64,000 nucleotides of DNA from Streptomyces sp. CB00455 (GTDB taxonomy: Bacteria; Actinomycetota; Actinomycetes; Streptomycetales; Streptomycetaceae). A program made the position numbers and the translations under genes. Below, piece by piece: positions 6,979 through 15,383 of the stretch. Numbering within the stretch: position 1 is the stretch's first letter; the number at the start of each line of letters is the position of its first letter. The notes beneath the pieces were generated by a model. The model was not told the origin of the DNA, did not search any database, and was given only the letters and a program-made list of their open reading frames with translations. The stretch spans positions 124,001 through 188,000 of the forward strand of contig NZ_LIVQ01000002.1 of NCBI RefSeq assembly GCF_001905445.1, in the 5' to 3' direction.

Positions 6979-9900
6979 TCAGCGCAGCCGCTGGCTGATG
7001 ACCTTGGAGACGCCGTCGCCCTGCATGGAGACGCCGTAGAGCGCGTCGGCGACCTCCATCGTCCGTTTCTGGTGCGTGATGACGATCAGCTGCGAGCTCT
7101 CCTGGAGCTCTTCCATGATCCGGATCAGCCGCTGCAGGTTCGTGTCGTCGAGGGCGGCCTCGACCTCGTCCATGACGTAGAACGGGCTGGGCCGCGCCTT
7201 GAAGATGGAGACCAGCAGCGCCACGGCCGTCAGTGAGCGTTCGCCGCCCGAGAGCAGTGAGAGCCGCTTGACCTTCTTGCCCGGCGGACGGGCCTCCACG
7301 TCGACCCCGGTGGTCAGCATGTTGGCGGGATCGGTCAGGACCAGCCGGCCCTCGCCGCCGGGGAACAGCCGCGAGAAGACGCCCTCGAACTGCCGGGCCG
7401 TATCCCGGTAGGCCTCCGTGAAGACCTGCTCCACCCGCTCGTCGACCTCCTTCACGACTTGAAGGAGATCGGCGCGGGTCTTGCGCAGGTCCTCCAGCTG
7501 CTCGCTGAGGAACTGGTGGCGCTCCTCCAGCGCCGCGAACTCCTCCAGGGCGAGCGGGTTGACCTTGCCGAGCTGCTGGTATGCGCGTTCGGCCGCCTTG
7601 AGCCGCTTTTCCTGCACGGCGCGGACGAAGGATCCGGGGCGGTTGCGGGGGTGCTCCGGATCGTCGGGCAGGTCCTCGCCCTCGGCGGGCGGGGAAGGCG
7701 GAACGGGCTGGTCGGGACCGTATTCGGCCACCAGGGCGGTGGCCTCCATGCCGAACTCCTCCAGCGCCTTGGTCTCGACCGCCTCGATGCGCAGCCGCTT
7801 CTCGGCGCCCAGGACCTCCCCGCGGTGCACGGAGTCGGTGAGCTTGTCGAGCTCGTCCTTCAGCTCCCGTCCGCCGTTCCTGGCCTGTCCGAGTTCCCGC
7901 TCGGCGAGGCCCTTGGCGTGCTCGGCGGCGGCGCGCTCCGCCTCGGCCCTGCCCAGCGAGACCTCCACGTGCGCGAGCAGCTGCCGGGCGCCGTCGGCGA
8001 CCGCCGCGGCCACCTCCGCCTCGCGGCGCAGCCTGGCCCGGCGCCGCTCGGCGCGGGCGCGGGCCTCCCGTTCGGCGCGAGCCGCCCGATCGAGTGAATC
8101 GGCTCGTCCGGCCAGCCCCTTGACGCGCTCCTCGTGGGTCCTGAGCTGGAGGCGGGCCTCCATCTCGGTCTGCCGGGCATTGGCCCCGTCGGCGGCGAGC
8201 CGGTCCCGGCGGGAGGTGTCCGGCTCCTCCTCCACGGGCACCTCCTGCGCGCTCTCCAGCTGCTCGGCGCACTCCTCCACGTCCATGAGCGCCTGCTCCA
8301 GCGCGTCCTGGGCCTTGGCCGCCGCGGCTTCGCTGCGCTCGGCCTCGCCGGCGGCCCCCTTCGCCTCCCCGGAGAGCCGTCCGAGCTGCTGCGCGACCCC
8401 GGCGCGCGCCTGCTCACCGGCGCGCCGGCGCTTGCCGGCCTCCTCGGCCCGGGCCGCCGCGTCCTGCCGGGCGGCCCGGGCGGCCTCCTGGGCCGCGGCC
8501 AGTTCGCGGCACTGCCCGTCCAGGCGGGCCAGTTCCGCCGCCGCCTCGTCGACCGCCGCCTGCACCTCAATCAGGCTGGGCGCCCCGGCGGAGCCGCCGT
8601 GTGCGAGGTGCGCGCCGAGCACGTCTCCCTCGACGGTGACGGCCACCGCGCCGGGCTGCCGCGCCACGAGGGCCGCGGCCTCCTGGAGCGTCCCGACCAC
8701 GAGGTGGTCCCGCAGCACCCAGGCCACGGCCGCCAGTGCGGCGGCGTCGCCCTGCACCAGCGAGGCCGCCGCCACCCCCGCCCGCGCCACGACCACCTGC
8801 GCCCCGCCACCGGTAGGCGACCCCACTCCCGGCCCGCCCGGCGCCGGTTCCGCGGCCGCGGAGCCCGCACCGGCGGCGGACGGGGCCGGAGTCTCGGCAT
8901 CGGACGGCCCGGGACGGACTGCCTCCCCGGAGCCCTGGTCCTGCCCGGGCACCTCCGGCGCGCCCGGCGCCCGGGGCGCGGAGCCCGCACCGGCGGCGAA
9001 CGGGGCCGGAGTCTCGGCATCCGGCGGCCCGGGACGGGCTGCCTCCCCGGGGCCATGGCCCTGCCCGGGCACCTCCGGCGCGCCCGGCGCCCGGGGCGCG
9101 GAGTCGGGACCGACGGTGAGCAGGGGCGGGGGCGGGGGCAGGGGCGGGGCCGTGGGCCCGGGGGTCCGGGGGTCGGGCGCGGCGGCGGGGGGCTGCGGGG
9201 GTCCACCGGCCTGGTCCGGCGCGCCGTGGGGCTGGAGCGGGAGCGCCGGGTTCGGGCGGGCCGGTGGGGTGATCAGGAGCGTGGCGCGGCCCGCGTCGCT
9301 CTCGCGCAGGTGCCGCAGCGCCCCGGCCGCCGCCTCGGGGGACGCCACCGCGACCGCGTCCGCCGCCGAGCCCAGTGCCGCCGCCACCGCGGCCTCGTAC
9401 CCCGGAGTCACCGACAGCCGCTCCGCCGCCGGCCCCAGCAGGCCGGCCAGCCGTTCCCGCGCCGCGAGCAGGGCCCCCGTACCGTCCTTGCGGCGCAGGC
9501 CCAGCGCCAGCGCGTCCCGCCGCGCCGACACGGCCGCGCGCGAGCGCTCCGCCGCGGTCACCGCGTCCCGCGCCTCGGCGAGCCCGGCCTCCGCCGCCGC
9601 GAGCGCGGACCGTGCGGCCGCGTACTCCTCCTCCACCGCCGCCGCGTCGTCCAGCCCGCCGACCTCCTCGGCCAGGGCCTCGTACTCCTCCCGCGCGGCC
9701 ACCGCCCGGACCCGCGCCTCGTCCCGCGCCGCGACGAGCCGGTCGATCTCGGCCTGCGCGGCGCCGGCCCGCGAACGCGCCGCACCGAGCCGGCCGGTCA
9801 GCCGGGCCAGTGCCTCGCGCCGGTCGGCGACGGCCCGCGCCGCGTCCCGCAGCCGCCGCTCCTCCTGCGCGAGGTCCCGCTCCAGCTCCGCGCGGTGCCC

Positions 9901-10977
9901 GGCGGTGTCCTCCAGCGCGTGGGAGGCCGCCTCCAGGGCCGCCGTCAGCTCCGCCTCCTGCTCCCGGATCCGCGCCGCCTCCCGCTCCATGTCCTCGGGA
10001 TCGCGGCCGCGCCGCTCCTCCTCGACCGGCGCCGAGGCGCTCTTGACCCGCGCGTCCGCCAGGGACGCGGTTCCCCGCACCCGCTCGGCCAGCTGCGAGA
10101 GCTCGTACCAGCACTGCTGTGCCCGCTGGAGGCGCGGCGCGAGGTCCCGTACCGCCTCCTCCAGCTCCGCCTCCCGGCGCAGCGCCTGCGCGAGGCGGGC
10201 CTCCGCGGCCTCCTTGCGCTCCTTCAGCGCGGCCTCGTCGGCGATCTCCGCGTCCAGCGCGCGCCGCAGGGTGACCAGGTCGTCGGCGAGCAGCCGCAGC
10301 CGCGCGTCCCGCAGGTCGGCCTGGATGACCGCGGCCCGCCGGGCCACCGCCGCCTGCCGGCCCAGGGGTTTGAGCTGGCGCCGCAGCTCGTTGTTGAGGT
10401 CCTGCACGCGCGCCAGGTTGGCCTGCATCGCGTCCAGCTTCCGCAGCGCCTTCTCCTTGCGCTTGCGGTGCTTCAGCACCCCGGCCGCCTCCTCGATGAA
10501 GGCGCGGCGGCCCATCGGATCGGCGTGCAGGACGGAGTCCAGCTGGCCCTGCCCGACGATGACGTGCATCTCGCGTCCGATGCCGGAGTCGGAGAGCAGT
10601 TCCTGGATGTCGAGGAGGCGGCAGGTGTCACCGTTGATCTGGTACTCGCTGCTGCCGCCGCGGAACATGATCCGGGTGATGGTGACTTCGGCGTAGTCGA
10701 TGGGCAGCGCGCCGTCGGAGTTGTCGATCGTGAGCGAGACCTCGGCCCGCCCGAGCGGCGGGCGGCCGGTGGTCCCGGCGAAGATGACGTCCTCCATCTT
10801 CCCGCCGCGCAGGGATTTGGCCCCTTGTTCGCCCATCACCCAGGACAGCGCGTCCACCACGTTGGACTTGCCGGAGCCGTTCGGACCCACGACGCAGGTG
10901 ATGCCGGGTTCGAAGCGCAGGGTGGTCGCGGAAGCAAAGGATTTGAAGCCGCGCAGGGTCAGGGACTTGAGGTGCAC
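6979..10977 (-). CDS. smc: Chromosome segregation ATPase SMC with an enlarged hinge
   Basis: Structural maintenance of chromosomes protein that compacts the chromosome with ScpA/ScpB. Walker A GPNGSGKS lies at residues 31-38 and the C-terminal head carries LSGGERSLTAVALL and PFYVMDEVEAALDD (Walker B). Two long Glu/Ala/Arg-rich coiled-coil arms surround a hinge near residues 520-780. The protein has 1332 residues against roughly 1190 for Streptomyces SMC as I recall it. The excess is a Pro/Gly/Ala-rich insert at about 570-725 inside the hinge domain, which contains two exact-length 40-residue repeats. Hinge sequence resumes afterwards (LRDHLVVGTLQEAAALV, then EGDVLGAHLAHGGSAGAPS). The start at 10977 gives the conserved MHLKSLTLRGFKSFA. 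Confidence 0.97.
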   Translation of the reverse strand: MHLKSLTLRGFKSFASATTLRFEPGITCVVGPNGSGKSNVVDALSWVMGEQGAKSLRGGKMEDVIFAGTTGRPPLGRAEVSLTIDNSDGALPIDYAEVTITRIMFRGGSSEYQINGDTCRLLDIQELLSDSGIGREMHVIVGQGQLDSVLHADPMGRRAFIEEAAGVLKHRKRKEKALRKLDAMQANLARVQDLNNELRRQLKPLGRQAAVARRAAVIQADLRDARLRLLADDLVTLRRALDAEIADEAALKERKEAAEARLAQALRREAELEEAVRDLAPRLQRAQQCWYELSQLAERVRGTASLADARVKSASAPVEEERRGRDPEDMEREAARIREQEAELTAALEAASHALEDTAGHRAELERDLAQEERRLRDAARAVADRREALARLTGRLGAARSRAGAAQAEIDRLVAARDEARVRAVAAREEYEALAEEVGGLDDAAAVEEEYAAARSALAAAEAGLAEARDAVTAAERSRAAVSARRDALALGLRRKDGTGALLAARERLAGLLGPAAERLSVTPGYEAAVAAALGSAADAVAVASPEAAAGALRHLRESDAGRATLLITPPARPNPALPLQPHGAPDQAGGPPQPPAAAPDPRTPGPTAPPLPPPPPLLTVGPDSAPRAPGAPEVPGQGHGPGEAARPGPPDAETPAPFAAGAGSAPRAPGAPEVPGQDQGSGEAVRPGPSDAETPAPSAAGAGSAAAEPAPGGPGVGSPTGGGAQVVVARAGVAAASLVQGDAAALAAVAWVLRDHLVVGTLQEAAALVARQPGAVAVTVEGDVLGAHLAHGGSAGAPSLIEVQAAVDEAAAELARLDGQCRELAAAQEAARAARQDAAARAEEAGKRRRAGEQARAGVAQQLGRLSGEAKGAAGEAERSEAAAAKAQDALEQALMDVEECAEQLESAQEVPVEEEPDTSRRDRLAADGANARQTEMEARLQLRTHEERVKGLAGRADSLDRAARAEREARARAERRRARLRREAEVAAAVADGARQLLAHVEVSLGRAEAERAAAEHAKGLAERELGQARNGGRELKDELDKLTDSVHRGEVLGAEKRLRIEAVETKALEEFGMEATALVAEYGPDQPVPPSPPAEGEDLPDDPEHPRNRPGSFVRAVQEKRLKAAERAYQQLGKVNPLALEEFAALEERHQFLSEQLEDLRKTRADLLQVVKEVDERVEQVFTEAYRDTARQFEGVFSRLFPGGEGRLVLTDPANMLTTGVDVEARPPGKKVKRLSLLSGGERSLTAVALLVSIFKARPSPFYVMDEVEAALDDTNLQRLIRIMEELQESSQLIVITHQKRTMEVADALYGVSMQGDGVSKVISQRLR
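8861..9100 (-). repeat. Two tandem 120-bp units inside smc
   Basis: Units at 8861-8980 and 8981-9100 are each exactly 120 bases, so each adds 40 in-frame residues (PDAETPAP, AAGAGSAPRAPGAPEVPG and so on). They differ at only a few positions, which suggests a recent duplication. They fall in the hinge insert of SMC, at about residues 627-706. Confidence 0.9.
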
Positions 10978-11097
10978 GCCGCCGGACTCTACCTTTCGCG
11001 TCCGGTTTCACCCATGAACGTGCCGGGCACGCCCGGCGTCCAGGGGCGGCTCCCCGGCCGCCCCGGGGTCGAGGGGGCGCGGGCGCGAAAGAAAGAA

Positions 11098-11115
11098 GGG
11101 ACGCCGAAGCGTCCC
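11098..11115 (-). terminator. Intrinsic terminator downstream of the small coiled-coil gene
   Basis: Read leftward this is GGGACGC, loop TTCG, GCGTCCC, then TTCTTTCTTTC: a perfect 7-bp stem closed by a stable UUCG tetraloop and a T-rich tail. It separates the 72-residue coiled-coil gene from smc. Confidence 0.88.
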
Positions 11116-11160
11116 TTGCAGATCATTCGGGGCTGGTTGTCGAGCGACGAGTGACGCGGG

Positions 11161-11379
11161 TCAGGTGAGCGCAGGCTCCGCCTGGGGTACGTCGATCCCG
11201 ATGCTGTCGAGCAGCGAGTCTCCGTCGTGCTGAGCGGCGGCCGCGTTCAGTGCGTCGTTTTCGGACTGAATCCGTACGAGCTCGGACTCGAGGTCCTGGA
11301 CGCGCTGCTGAAGCCGTCGCATCTCGGCGAGGAGTCGCGGATCGGAACCGCCGACGTAACCGAGAAGCGCCTTTGCCAT
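11161..11379 (-). CDS. Small conserved coiled-coil protein, function unknown
   Basis: A 72-residue protein with a strong GGAGGA ribosome site before the ATG at 11379. Residues ~15-50 form a heptad-patterned, Leu/Glu/Arg-rich helix (LLAEMRRLQQRVQDLESELV) and the C-terminus is an acidic/hydrophobic tail. It has no membrane segment or signal peptide. It looks like the small coiled-coil proteins conserved in Streptomyces beside smc, but I know no established function. It is followed by its own terminator, so it is probably transcribed separately from smc. Confidence 0.8.
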   Translation of the reverse strand: MAKALLGYVGGSDPRLLAEMRRLQQRVQDLESELVRIQSENDALNAAAAQHDGDSLLDSIGIDVPQAEPALT

Positions 11380-11725
11380 GATGGATGGTCCTCCACACTG
11401 AGTGACCGACCGAAGCGGGGTCGTGAGGGAATCGCACCCGCGGTGTCCGGCAGCAACTGACAGTCACTGCGCTTACTACTGCCAACACTGCCAAACAGCT
11501 CAGGTGCGCGGGGCTTCCAGCGTCTCACCAAAAAGTTTGACGGTCAACACGATCACGCCCTGTATCGGCGGGCAGCCCGGCCCCCGCAAGGGGAGTGGAG
11601 ATCATCCTCATCTCCGAGCCTTCCACGATTCGGCGGCGTCGGCAACGCGCCGGCGCCAGAACGCGCAGTTCCGACCGTGTGCGGACGGTGCCGGGGTGTG
11701 ATCAGTACATGATCAGCACAATCGC
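11380..11725. other. Intergenic region, nothing recognised
   Basis: About 345 bases between acyP and the small coiled-coil gene, with several lower-G+C patches. It should contain the promoter of the small coiled-coil gene (two TTGGCA-like hexamers occur near 11485-11500 on the minus strand), but no convincing -10 was found. No gene, tRNA or strong hairpin was seen. Confidence 0.4.
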
Positions 11726-12007
11726 TCAGCGGATGGCGAACCCGTCGTAGCCACCGCGCGGTGTGCCCCAGATCTCTGTCACGCCGTCCACCCGCCCGGG
11801 CGTGTCGGCCGAGCGCAGCCAGTCGAGCAGCCGGTGGCAATTCTCACGTTGACCTTCTGCCACCACCTGCACCCGCCCGTCGTCGAGGTTGAGTGCGAAG
11901 CCGGCCAGCTCCCCGATCTCCAGAGCATTGGCCCTGGTGAACCAGCGGAAGCCCACTCCCTGTACCCGACCGCGCACCCAGGCGGTCAGACGGACGTCTT
12001 CGTTCAT
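11726..12007 (-). CDS. acyP: Acylphosphatase
   Basis: A 93-residue acylphosphatase that hydrolyses the carboxyl-phosphate bond of acyl phosphates such as acetyl or carbamoyl phosphate. The family motif GRVQGVGFR carries the phosphate-binding loop and the catalytic Arg (Arg21). The second catalytic residue is Asn40 in [11 protein letters not shown]. Length and fold order are normal for the family. The ATG at 12007 is the only sensible start. The gene stands alone, divergent from the CAP-domain gene. Confidence 0.95.
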   Translation of the reverse strand: MNEDVRLTAWVRGRVQGVGFRWFTRANALEIGELAGFALNLDDGRVQVVAEGQRENCHRLLDWLRSADTPGRVDGVTEIWGTPRGGYDGFAIR

Positions 12008-12084
12008 GCGTGAACGCTAACCGGGCAAACGATTTCGCGGCACATCGCCCCCCTGGCCCCATGGCGTACAGTCGCGCAGCAATG

Positions 12085-12106
12085 AACTCACCCATTTGGG
12101 TGAGTT
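12085..12106. promoter_or_regulatory. Perfect 22-bp palindrome upstream of the CAP-domain gene
   Basis: Arms AACTCACCCA and TGGGTGAGTT flank TT exactly. It lies 39 bases before the CAP-domain start and about 80 bases before the divergent acyP start. Perfect ten-base half-sites with a two-base spacer look like a dimeric repressor operator, not a terminator. The regulator is unknown. Confidence 0.6.
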
Positions 12107-12144
12107 AGGGATGATCTTCACCTGGTAAGGAAGGCACGACGCCG

Positions 12145-13155
12145 ATGGGACGCCACGGACTCCACGCCGCACCGCGCCGCGGCGGCAAGCGCTCCACCGC
12201 CCTGCGCGCCGGCCTGCTCGGCGTGTCCGTGGCCGTGGCCCTCGGGACGGCGGCCGTCACCACCGGCATGGTGCCGGTCGGCGACTCCTTCCCCTATGTG
12301 GGAATCAGCGCTCCGGACACGGCGGACGAGTCCGAGGCCCTCGCGAAGGCCCCGTCGGACCCGGGCGGGGCGGCGGAGCGGCAGGGCGGCCTCGCCAACC
12401 TGTCCGGACGCGCCCCCGCCGGCGCCGGTACGGGCTCGCCCTCCGGCAGCCCGTCGGCCTCCCCTTCCCCGTCGGCCTCCCTCTCGGCCTCCCCCTCCCC
12501 CTCGGCCTCCGCCTCACCGACCCCGTCGGCCCCGCCCTCCTCGTCCGCGCCGCCCTCCGCTCCGGCCTCACCGAGCGCGCCCCCCGCGGCCGCGCCGACC
12601 ACGAAGGCGCCGCCGAAGATCGCGGCGCCAGCGCCCGTGAAACCGGCGCCCGTGAAACCGGCGCCCGTAAAGCCGGCCCCCATGAAACCGGCGCCCGTGA
12701 AGCCGGCCCCGCCCAAGCCCGCTCCCAAGCCTCCGGTCGCCCCGCCGCCGGTCGCCCCGCCGCCGGCCGGGGACGGCCATTCGGCCGAGGAGGCCGCCGT
12801 GGTGACCTTGGTGAACCAGGCGCGCGCGCAGGCCGGCTGCGGTCCGGTCCGGGCGAACCCGCCCCTCGCGGCGCTGGCGGGCGCCTTCAGCAAGGACATG
12901 GCCACCCGCGGCTTCTTCGACCACACCGACCCGGACGGGAACACCCCCTGGGACCGTGCCGCCCAGGCCGGCCTCTCCGGCCTCGGCGGCGAGAACATAG
13001 CCCGCGGCCAGGGTGACGCGGTGTCCGTCATGAACTCCTGGATGAACAGCCCCGGCCACAAGGCCAACATCCTCAACTGCGAGTTCCGCACCCTGGGAGT
13101 CGGCGCCCACTTCGCCGCCGGCGGCCCCTGGTGGACCCAGGACTTCGGCTTCTAG
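12145..13155 (+). CDS. Secreted CAP/SCP-domain protein with a Ser/Pro/Lys-rich linker
   Basis: A 336-residue extracytoplasmic protein. The basic N-terminus (residues 1-18) and hydrophobic stretch LRAGLLGVSVAVALGTAAV (~19-40) form a signal peptide or anchor. Residues ~85-150 are Ser/Pro/Ala-rich and ~160-205 carry repeated APVKP units followed by PPPVAPPP, a likely wall-spanning linker. The C-terminal ~120 residues are a CAP domain (VVTLVNQARAQAGCGPV, then FFDHTDPDGNTPWDRA, GGENIARG and SWMNSPGHKANILN) with the characteristic His and Glu positions. AAGGAAGG precedes the ATG. Bacterial CAP proteins of this kind are often wall-associated; the exact role is unknown. Confidence 0.9.
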   Translation: MGRHGLHAAPRRGGKRSTALRAGLLGVSVAVALGTAAVTTGMVPVGDSFPYVGISAPDTADESEALAKAPSDPGGAAERQGGLANLSGRAPAGAGTGSPSGSPSASPSPSASLSASPSPSASASPTPSAPPSSSAPPSAPASPSAPPAAAPTTKAPPKIAAPAPVKPAPVKPAPVKPAPMKPAPVKPAPPKPAPKPPVAPPPVAPPPAGDGHSAEEAAVVTLVNQARAQAGCGPVRANPPLAALAGAFSKDMATRGFFDHTDPDGNTPWDRAAQAGLSGLGGENIARGQGDAVSVMNSWMNSPGHKANILNCEFRTLGVGAHFAAGGPWWTQDFGF

Positions 13156-13166
13156 ATCGCGGCCCG

Positions 13167-13188
13167 GCGCCTCACGCACCCGAGGCGC
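13167..13188. terminator. Possible terminator between converging genes
   Basis: GCGCCTC and GAGGCGC pair over seven bases around an eight-base loop, twelve bases after the CAP-gene stop and upstream of the flavodoxin-like stop. A weak candidate without a T-run. Confidence 0.4.
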
Positions 13189-13233
13189 GCACGCCTGCCC
13201 GCGCGGCCGGGCGCCCCGTGCGCCTCGCGGCGG

Positions 13234-13842
13234 TCAGACCCCGGCCGCCAGGGCCGCGCGGCCCGCGACGACGACCCGGGTGTGCTCGGCGACGCGCCGG
13301 CCCAGGTGCTCGGCGGTCGCGATGTCCGCCTTGTGCACCCCTTCCACGCCCTCGTCCGAGTTGGACTGGGCCGCGGCGCCCGCGAAGACGCCGAGGCGGT
13401 TGAGGTCGTTCTCCGAGGCGGTGCTGGCGTTCCAGCCCGGCTTCAGGCCCAGGTTGACCCAGCTCATGCCGTGCTGCGCCGCCAGGATCTGGAAGAACTG
13501 CAGCGTGTGCAGCTTGTCGCCGCTCTTGGAGGCGGAGTTGGTGAAGCCGGCGGCCACCTTGTCCTGCCAGGCGTCGGCGAACCAGCGCTTGGAGGTCGCC
13601 TCGGCGAAGACGTGGAAGGCGCCGGAGGCGGTGCCCATGTAGGTCGGGGAGCCGAAGACGATCGCGTCGGAGGCGTCGAGCAGCTCCCACTGCGCGTCGT
13701 CGATCTCGTCGACCTTGATCAGGTGGACGATGGCGCCCGCGTCGGCGGCGCCGCTGCGGACGGCCTCGGCGATCACGGCGGTGTGGCCGTAGCCGGAGTG
13801 GTAGGCGATCGAGACGACGGGGGTGTGCGGGGTGGCGGACAC
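13234..13842 (-). CDS. Flavodoxin-fold NAD(P)H:quinone reductase (WrbA-like)
   Basis: A 202-residue protein of the flavodoxin/NADPH-dependent FMN reductase superfamily. The N-terminal strand and phosphate loop VVSIAYHSGYGHTAVIAEAV (residues ~9-28) bind FMN phosphate. Family motifs FGSPTYMGTASG (~76-87) and AAGFTNSASKSGDK (~110-123) match WrbA-type quinone reductases. I place the start at GTG 13842, after the ACGAGGAGA site. It is divergent from a DUF24/HxlR regulator with a conserved redox Cys, an arrangement typical of quinone or electrophile-responsive reductases. The substrate is inferred from family only. Confidence 0.88.
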   Translation of the reverse strand: MSATPHTPVVSIAYHSGYGHTAVIAEAVRSGAADAGAIVHLIKVDEIDDAQWELLDASDAIVFGSPTYMGTASGAFHVFAEATSKRWFADAWQDKVAAGFTNSASKSGDKLHTLQFFQILAAQHGMSWVNLGLKPGWNASTASENDLNRLGVFAGAAAQSNSDEGVEGVHKADIATAEHLGRRVAEHTRVVVAGRAALAAGV

Positions 13843-13921
13843 GGTGGTTCTCCTCGTGACGTCCTCGCCCCCACGGTCCGTGGTGCGGCGAGGGAAGACT
13901 GCGACGAGAAGAAGAGAAGCA

Positions 13922-13957
13922 CTAACTTTCAGAAAGCGCAACCCATAGGTTAGCGCT
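13922..13957. promoter_or_regulatory. Candidate operator for the HxlR regulator
   Basis: The 136-base divergent spacer contains CTAAC at 13922-13926 mirrored by GTTAG at 13949-13953. Inside are CTTTC-A-GAAAG and AACC-CATA-GGTT (13940-13951), the latter flanked by GCGC-type bases. The clustering between the reductase and its HxlR-type regulator supports an operator role; the exact site is not resolved. Confidence 0.45.
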
Positions 13958-13978
13958 GCATGGAGGTACGCTCTTCCC

Positions 13979-14401
13979 ATGGAGACACCAGCCGCCCCCA
14001 CCGACGCCGCCTGTATCGAAGCCGCCGGCTGCGACCTTGCCTACGACGCCTTCGCGCGCGCGTGCCCCTCCCGGGAGACCCTGGAGCACGTCACCGGCCG
14101 CTGGGGCAGTCTCACCGTGGGCGCGCTGCGCGAAGGCCCGTGCCGCTTCAACGAACTGCGCCGCCGGGTGGAGGGCGTGAGCGAGAAGATGCTCTCCCAG
14201 ACCCTGCACGCGCTGGAGCGCGACGGCATGGTCCACCGCGACGCCCAGCCGACGAACCCGCCCCGCGTGGACTACGAACTGACCCCGCTCGGCGTCGAGG
14301 TGGCGAACCGGCTGCTCTCGCTCATCCATTTCCTGGAGGGGAGCATGCCGCAGGTCCTGAGCTCGCGGCAGTCCTACGACGAGACGCGCGGGGCGCGCTG
14401 A
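13979..14401 (+). CDS. HxlR/DUF24-family winged-helix regulator
   Basis: A 140-residue winged-helix protein. The core runs from ~30 to 120: [22 protein letters not shown], a recognition helix region [24 protein letters not shown], and the wing containing VDYELTPLG. Cys29 in the ACPSRETL segment aligns with the redox-sensing Cys of DUF24 regulators such as YodB/QorR; two further Cys (12 and 18) lie in the N-terminal tail. The gene is divergent from a flavodoxin-like quinone reductase, its likely target. Its 3' end overlaps the convergent mutM gene by 28 bases. Redox sensing is inference. Confidence 0.9.
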   Translation: METPAAPTDAACIEAAGCDLAYDAFARACPSRETLEHVTGRWGSLTVGALREGPCRFNELRRRVEGVSEKMLSQTLHALERDGMVHRDAQPTNPPRVDYELTPLGVEVANRLLSLIHFLEGSMPQVLSSRQSYDETRGAR

Positions 14402-15243
14402 CAGCGCGGGCAGAAGTAGCTGGACCTGTTCATCCAGGCGCGGCGGCGCATGGGCGCGCCGCAGCGGCGGCAGGGCTCGTCCTCGCGGCCGTAGGCGTCG
14501 AGCGAACGGTCGAAGTAGCCCGATTCGCCGTTCACGTTGACGTAGAGGCTGTCGAAGCTGGTACCGCCGACGGCCAGCGCCGCGTTCATGACGTCCCGGA
14601 CGTGGCCGAGGAGTTCCGCGCTCCGCGGGCGGGTGAGGGTGGCGGTCGGGCGCTCGTAGTGCAGCCGGGCCCGCCACAGCGCCTCGTCCGCGTAGATGTT
14701 GCCGACCCCGCTGATCAGCGACTGGTCCAGCAGCGCCCGCTTGACGGTGGTCCGCTTGGCGCGCAGCGCGAGGTGGTAGGCGGTCTCGTCGAACAACGGG
14801 TCCAGGGGATCGCGCGCGATGTGCGCGATGACGTCGGGCAGGCCGTCGGCGCTGTCGGCGGCCACCTCGTGCAGCGAGAGGCCGCCGAAGGTCCGCTGGT
14901 CCACGAAGCGCAGCTCCGTCCCCGCGTCGTCGGCGAAGCGCACCCGGATCCGCAGGTGCTTCTCGTCCGGGGCGTCCGCGGGCTGCACGAGCAGCTGCCC
15001 GCTCATCCCCAGGTGCCCGAGGACGGACAGGTCCCGGCCCTCCAGGGGCAGCCACAGGTACTTGCCGCGCCGCCGCGGCACCCCGATGGTCCGCCCGCCC
15101 AGCCGCGCCGCGAAATCGGCCCCGCCGCCCGGATGGCGCCGTACGGCGCGGGGGTGCAGGACCTCGACGGACTCCACGGTCCGCCCCGCCACCCAGCGCT
15201 CCAGCCCCCGCCGCACGACTTCGACCTCGGGAAGCTCGGGCAC
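14374..15243 (-). CDS. mutM: Formamidopyrimidine-DNA glycosylase MutM (Fpg)
   Basis: Bifunctional DNA glycosylase/AP lyase that removes 8-oxoguanine and ring-opened purines. The mature N-terminus PELPEVE supplies the catalytic Pro2 and Glu3. The conserved RRRGKYLWL Lys lies near residue 61 and the helix-two-turn-helix around [16 protein letters not shown] near 185. The C-terminal zinc finger has the expected C-x2-C and C-x2-C pairs (CRRCG and FCPRC). The length of 289 is normal. Its 3' end overlaps the convergent HxlR gene by 28 bases. It lies downstream of rnc in the classical actinobacterial rpmF-rnc-mutM order but is separated from rnc by a strong terminator. Confidence 0.96.
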   Translation of the reverse strand: MPELPEVEVVRRGLERWVAGRTVESVEVLHPRAVRRHPGGGADFAARLGGRTIGVPRRRGKYLWLPLEGRDLSVLGHLGMSGQLLVQPADAPDEKHLRIRVRFADDAGTELRFVDQRTFGGLSLHEVAADSADGLPDVIAHIARDPLDPLFDETAYHLALRAKRTTVKRALLDQSLISGVGNIYADEALWRARLHYERPTATLTRPRSAELLGHVRDVMNAALAVGGTSFDSLYVNVNGESGYFDRSLDAYGREDEPCRRCGAPMRRRAWMNRSSYFCPRCQRAPRVSS

Positions 15244-15320
15244 GGTTCTCCTCGGGTGGCGATGCGGTTCGGTGCGCTGCCGCCGAGCCTACCGGCGCCC
15301 CGCGGGAGCCCTGGAAACGG

Positions 15321-15361
15321 CCCCGCCCCGCCACCTGCTTAGGGCAGGTGGCGGGGCGGGG
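15321..15361 (-). terminator. Strong hairpin between rnc and mutM
   Basis: Perfect 18-base arms (15321-15338 and 15344-15361) flank the loop TTAGG. It is placed 22 bases after the rnc stop on the minus strand, so it likely ends the DUF177-rpmF-rnc transcript or lowers read-through into mutM. Confidence 0.75.
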
Positions 15362-15383
15362 ACACGTACCGAAGGAAGGCCGG

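Noticed and set aside
7481..10696. A 1071-codon open frame antisense to smc
   Set aside because: High G+C coding DNA leaves long open antisense frames; its product is Ser/Arg/Ala low-complexity and smc on the other strand is unmistakable.
11402..11701. A 99-codon frame in the gap between the coiled-coil gene and acyP
   Set aside because: No ribosome site, atypical codon use for this genome and no recognisable protein features.
12008..12144. Possible c-di-AMP riboswitch ahead of the secreted CAP gene
   Set aside because: The leader is too short and lacks the conserved ydaO-type core; only the palindrome is evident.
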